A stretch of 64,000 nt of DNA, from the NCBI GenBank assembly GCA_910585205.1, contig CAJUCC010000092.1, positions 1-64,000 of the forward strand, in the 5' to 3' direction. The notes beneath the pieces were generated by a model, which ran no database searches, was not told where the DNA came from, and saw only the letters and a program-made list of their open reading frames with translations. The DNA is from an uncultured Lachnospiraceae bacterium. GTDB lineage: Bacteria > Bacillota > Clostridia > Lachnospirales > Lachnospiraceae. Shown here one piece after another: positions 62,001-64,000 of the stretch. The position numbers and the translations under genes were made by a program. Numbering within the stretch: the first letter of the stretch is position 1; each line of letters opens with the position of its first letter.

Positions 62001-64000
62001 GTGGCAGCAGGAAAAGGAAGCGGCAGAAAACAGAATACGGGAAAGCAGCGCGGGCGTAAGGCCTCTGTCAGGGGCGGCGGCGCGGACGGCGGGATGCGGG
62101 ATGAGATTTCGCTGATCGTGGTGCTGGCGGGAGCCGTCCTTTTATTTTTGTGCAATTTTGGAGTGATCGGTCCGGTCGGCGATGCGGTCAGCCATTTTTT
62201 ATTTGGCTTATTCGGGCTGCCGGCTTATGCGATTCCGGTTTTGATCTTTGTCGCCGTTGCCTTTCGCCTTGCCAATAAAGGGGAGAGCGTGGCGACAATC
62301 AAACTGGCTGCCGGCGTTATCCTTGTTTTTTTGGCCGGGATTGTGCTGGATATGACCGGCGGCGCGTCCTCGGGCATGACGGAATATGATCTGAAGGCAC
62401 TCTATGAGCACAGCAGTACCGGAAAAAAAGGCGGCGGCGTTTTATTTGGAACATTTTCTTATCTGCTGAACCATCTTCTGGACAGGACAGGCACGGTACT
62501 TGTTCTGATTGTGATTGCCATTATCTGTATTGTGCTGATAACCGAAAAATCACTGCTGCGCGGTGTGAAGGCGGGCAGTCGGAAGGTGTATGAGAGTGCG
62601 GTGGAGGATTCCTCCCGGCGGCGGGAGCGAAACGAACGCCGACGGGAGGAGGCGCAGAGGCGGCAGGAGGAACTGCGGCTGCAAAAGGAGCAGGAGGAGC
62701 AGGAACGGATTCTCCGAATGGATAAAAAAGTGTCGGGCGTTATTGTGGATACGACGCTGCGGGAGAAAAGCGAAGAAGAAACCGTACGAAAAAGCAGGCG
62801 GAGATCCGCACATCGGGATGATATGCATGAAATCGTACTGAATGAAGAAGAACTGGCAGGCATGGAGCATATCCGCATCCATACGGAGCAGCAGAGCGAC
62901 GGGATGGATGCGGCATATGCCGCGGAGCCGGCGGCCGATCTGCAGGAAGTGTACCACAGCGGGGAAACGGATACCGTTGCGGCGGGCGGCGCGGACATGC
63001 ATCCGGATTTCGCTGCGGCGGCAAAACCGGCCGGAGCGGCCACGGCGATGGCGGCCGGGGCGGCCAGGTTTGGCGCCATGACAGAGCTGACGGTAAAACC
63101 GTATCAGCCGGAGACACCCGCACAGGCGGCTGTGCAGGATACGGAAAAAGCGCCTGCTGCGGTACCGGCGGAGCCGGCTGCGCCGCCGAAGCGGGAACGC
63201 CCCCGCGCTGCGCTTAACGAGCGGGAGACGAAACAGGAAGGACATCCGCCGCAGGAAAACGCGCCGGTGCATACGGAACGGCTGAAAGAATATACGAAAC
63301 CGCCGCTCCATCTTTTGAAAAAGGGAACCAACAAAGGTTCCGGCGATACCGAGAGGCAGTTAAAGGAAACCGGCATGCGCCTGCAGCAGACATTGCAGAC
63401 GTTCGGCGTCAAAGTGACGGTGACGGAGATCAGCCAGGGACCCGCCGTGACGCGGTATGAATTACAGCCGGAGGCGGGTGTCAAAGTCAGCAAGATTGTC
63501 AATCTGGCGGACGACATTAAACTGAATCTGGCGGCCACGGATATTCGTATCGAAGCGCCGATACCGGGCAAGGCGGCGGTCGGCATCGAAGTGCCGAATA
63601 AGGAAAATTCCCTTGTGGCGCTTCGTGATTTGCTGGAGAGCAAAGAATTTCAGAGTTTCCCGGAAAACCTGGCGTTTGCGGTGGGGAAGGATATTGCGGG
63701 CAAGACGGTCGTCACGGATATTGCCAAAATGCCGCATATGCTGATTGCGGGTTCCACCGGTTCCGGCAAAAGTGTTTGCATCAACACGCTGATTATGAGT
63801 ATTCTGTACAAGGCTTCGCCGGATGACGTGAAGATGATTATGATAGACCCCAAAGTCGTGGAGCTGAGTGTTTATAACGGGATTCCCCATCTGCTGATTC
63901 CGGTTGTCACCGACCCCAAAAAGGCGTCGGCGGCCCTGCACTGGGGTGTGGCGGAAATGACCGACCGCTATAAAAAGTTTGCGGACTTTAATGTTCGGGA
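62001..64000 (+). CDS. ftsK: DNA translocase FtsK/SpoIIIE (partial, runs off the right edge)
   Basis: About 666 codons visible. Moves DNA across septa at division or sporulation. Starts at GTG 62001 (or GTG 61992). Four membrane helices in the first about 190 residues (e.g. ISLIVVLAGAVLLFLC and TVLVLIVIAIICIVLI), a charged Arg/Glu linker and Ala/Pro-rich region (about 200-430), then the alpha-beta motor: FGVKVTVTEISQGPAVTRYEL and the Walker A IAGSTGSGKSVCINTL. Walker B-like KMIMIDPKVVELS is visible near the edge. The gamma domain lies outside the window. No antisense gene of note. Confidence 0.95.
   Translation, partial: MAAGKGSGRKQNTGKQRGRKASVRGGGADGGMRDEISLIVVLAGAVLLFLCNFGVIGPVGDAVSHFLFGLFGLPAYAIPVLIFVAVAFRLANKGESVATIKLAAGVILVFLAGIVLDMTGGASSGMTEYDLKALYEHSSTGKKGGGVLFGTFSYLLNHLLDRTGTVLVLIVIAIICIVLITEKSLLRGVKAGSRKVYESAVEDSSRRRERNERRREEAQRRQEELRLQKEQEEQERILRMDKKVSGVIVDTTLREKSEEETVRKSRRRSAHRDDMHEIVLNEEELAGMEHIRIHTEQQSDGMDAAYAAEPAADLQEVYHSGETDTVAAGGADMHPDFAAAAKPAGAATAMAAGAARFGAMTELTVKPYQPETPAQAAVQDTEKAPAAVPAEPAAPPKRERPRAALNERETKQEGHPPQENAPVHTERLKEYTKPPLHLLKKGTNKGSGDTERQLKETGMRLQQTLQTFGVKVTVTEISQGPAVTRYELQPEAGVKVSKIVNLADDIKLNLAATDIRIEAPIPGKAAVGIEVPNKENSLVALRDLLESKEFQSFPENLAFAVGKDIAGKTVVTDIAKMPHMLIAGSTGSGKSVCINTLIMSILYKASPDDVKMIMIDPKVVELSVYNGIPHLLIPVVTDPKKASAALHWGVAEMTDRYKKFADFNVR

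Noticed and set aside
22..64000. CRISPR array, prophage or insertion sequence
   Set aside because: No regularly spaced repeats, transposase, integrase or phage structural motif was seen.

Overview
This window reads as chromosomal DNA of a Lachnospiraceae-type Clostridium (Bacillota). The evidence is strong GGAGG ribosome binding sites, TTGACA/TATAAT promoters with 17-bp spacers, Firmicute gene neighbourhoods (rex; alr-mazF; ilvC-aroC-tgt-yajC; serC-serA-DUF1015) and clostridial families such as GGGtGRT and TepA-like proteases. I see no rRNA, phage, insertion sequence or CRISPR array. Both ends cut a gene: an ABC-F ATPase on the left and an FtsK/SpoIIIE translocase on the right.

Layout. 1-10 kb: ABC-F ATPase divergent from rex, then a same-strand run of housekeeping and stress genes (NAD(P)HX repair, alanine racemase, a MazF with no visible antitoxin, metallo-beta-lactamase lipoprotein, CBS/CorC protein, YebC, a CFI-box protein). 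10-23 kb: TepA-like protease facing a two-gene ABC importer, argH, asd, an EAL protein, an ATPase with a lost Walker A, topB, a beta-helix acyltransferase-like protein and a PAS/GGDEF protein. 23-26.4 kb: a TrpXYZ-like ABC importer with structured leader DNA and an internal terminator. 26.5-28.3 kb: an Fe-S scaffold-like protein plus the GGGtGRT protein.

29.2-35.4 kb is the accessory island and the most unusual part. One promoter, overlapped by three copies of a TGATA-N-TATCA-like palindrome, drives a 38-aa peptide, a nicotinamidase-like hydrolase, a TerY-like von Willebrand A protein (frameshifted here), a PP2C phosphatase, a kinase-like protein that has lost its catalytic core but carries a beta-rich C-terminal half, and an NrtR-type Nudix regulator. 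A C39-like peptidase and a small membrane protein follow. It looks like a vWA/phosphatase/kinase signalling triad tied to NAD metabolism and controlled by its own NrtR.

36-54 kb is biosynthetic: metH, a divergent acetolactate synthase with its ACT subunit, a second ACT subunit, ilvC, aroC, a peptidoglycan carboxypeptidase, tgt, yajC, leuB, ilvD, a canonical ilvB, serC and serA. Together they cover most of branched-chain amino acid synthesis plus the serine branch. 54-64 kb holds DUF1015, a glycogen branching enzyme with a histone-like Lys/Ala tail, MscS, a DUF4261 protein, tRNA-Thr(CGT), a CAP-domain protein, threonine aldolase and ftsK.

Start sites were chosen by ribosome binding site spacing and family alignment from memory. 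No database search was possible.
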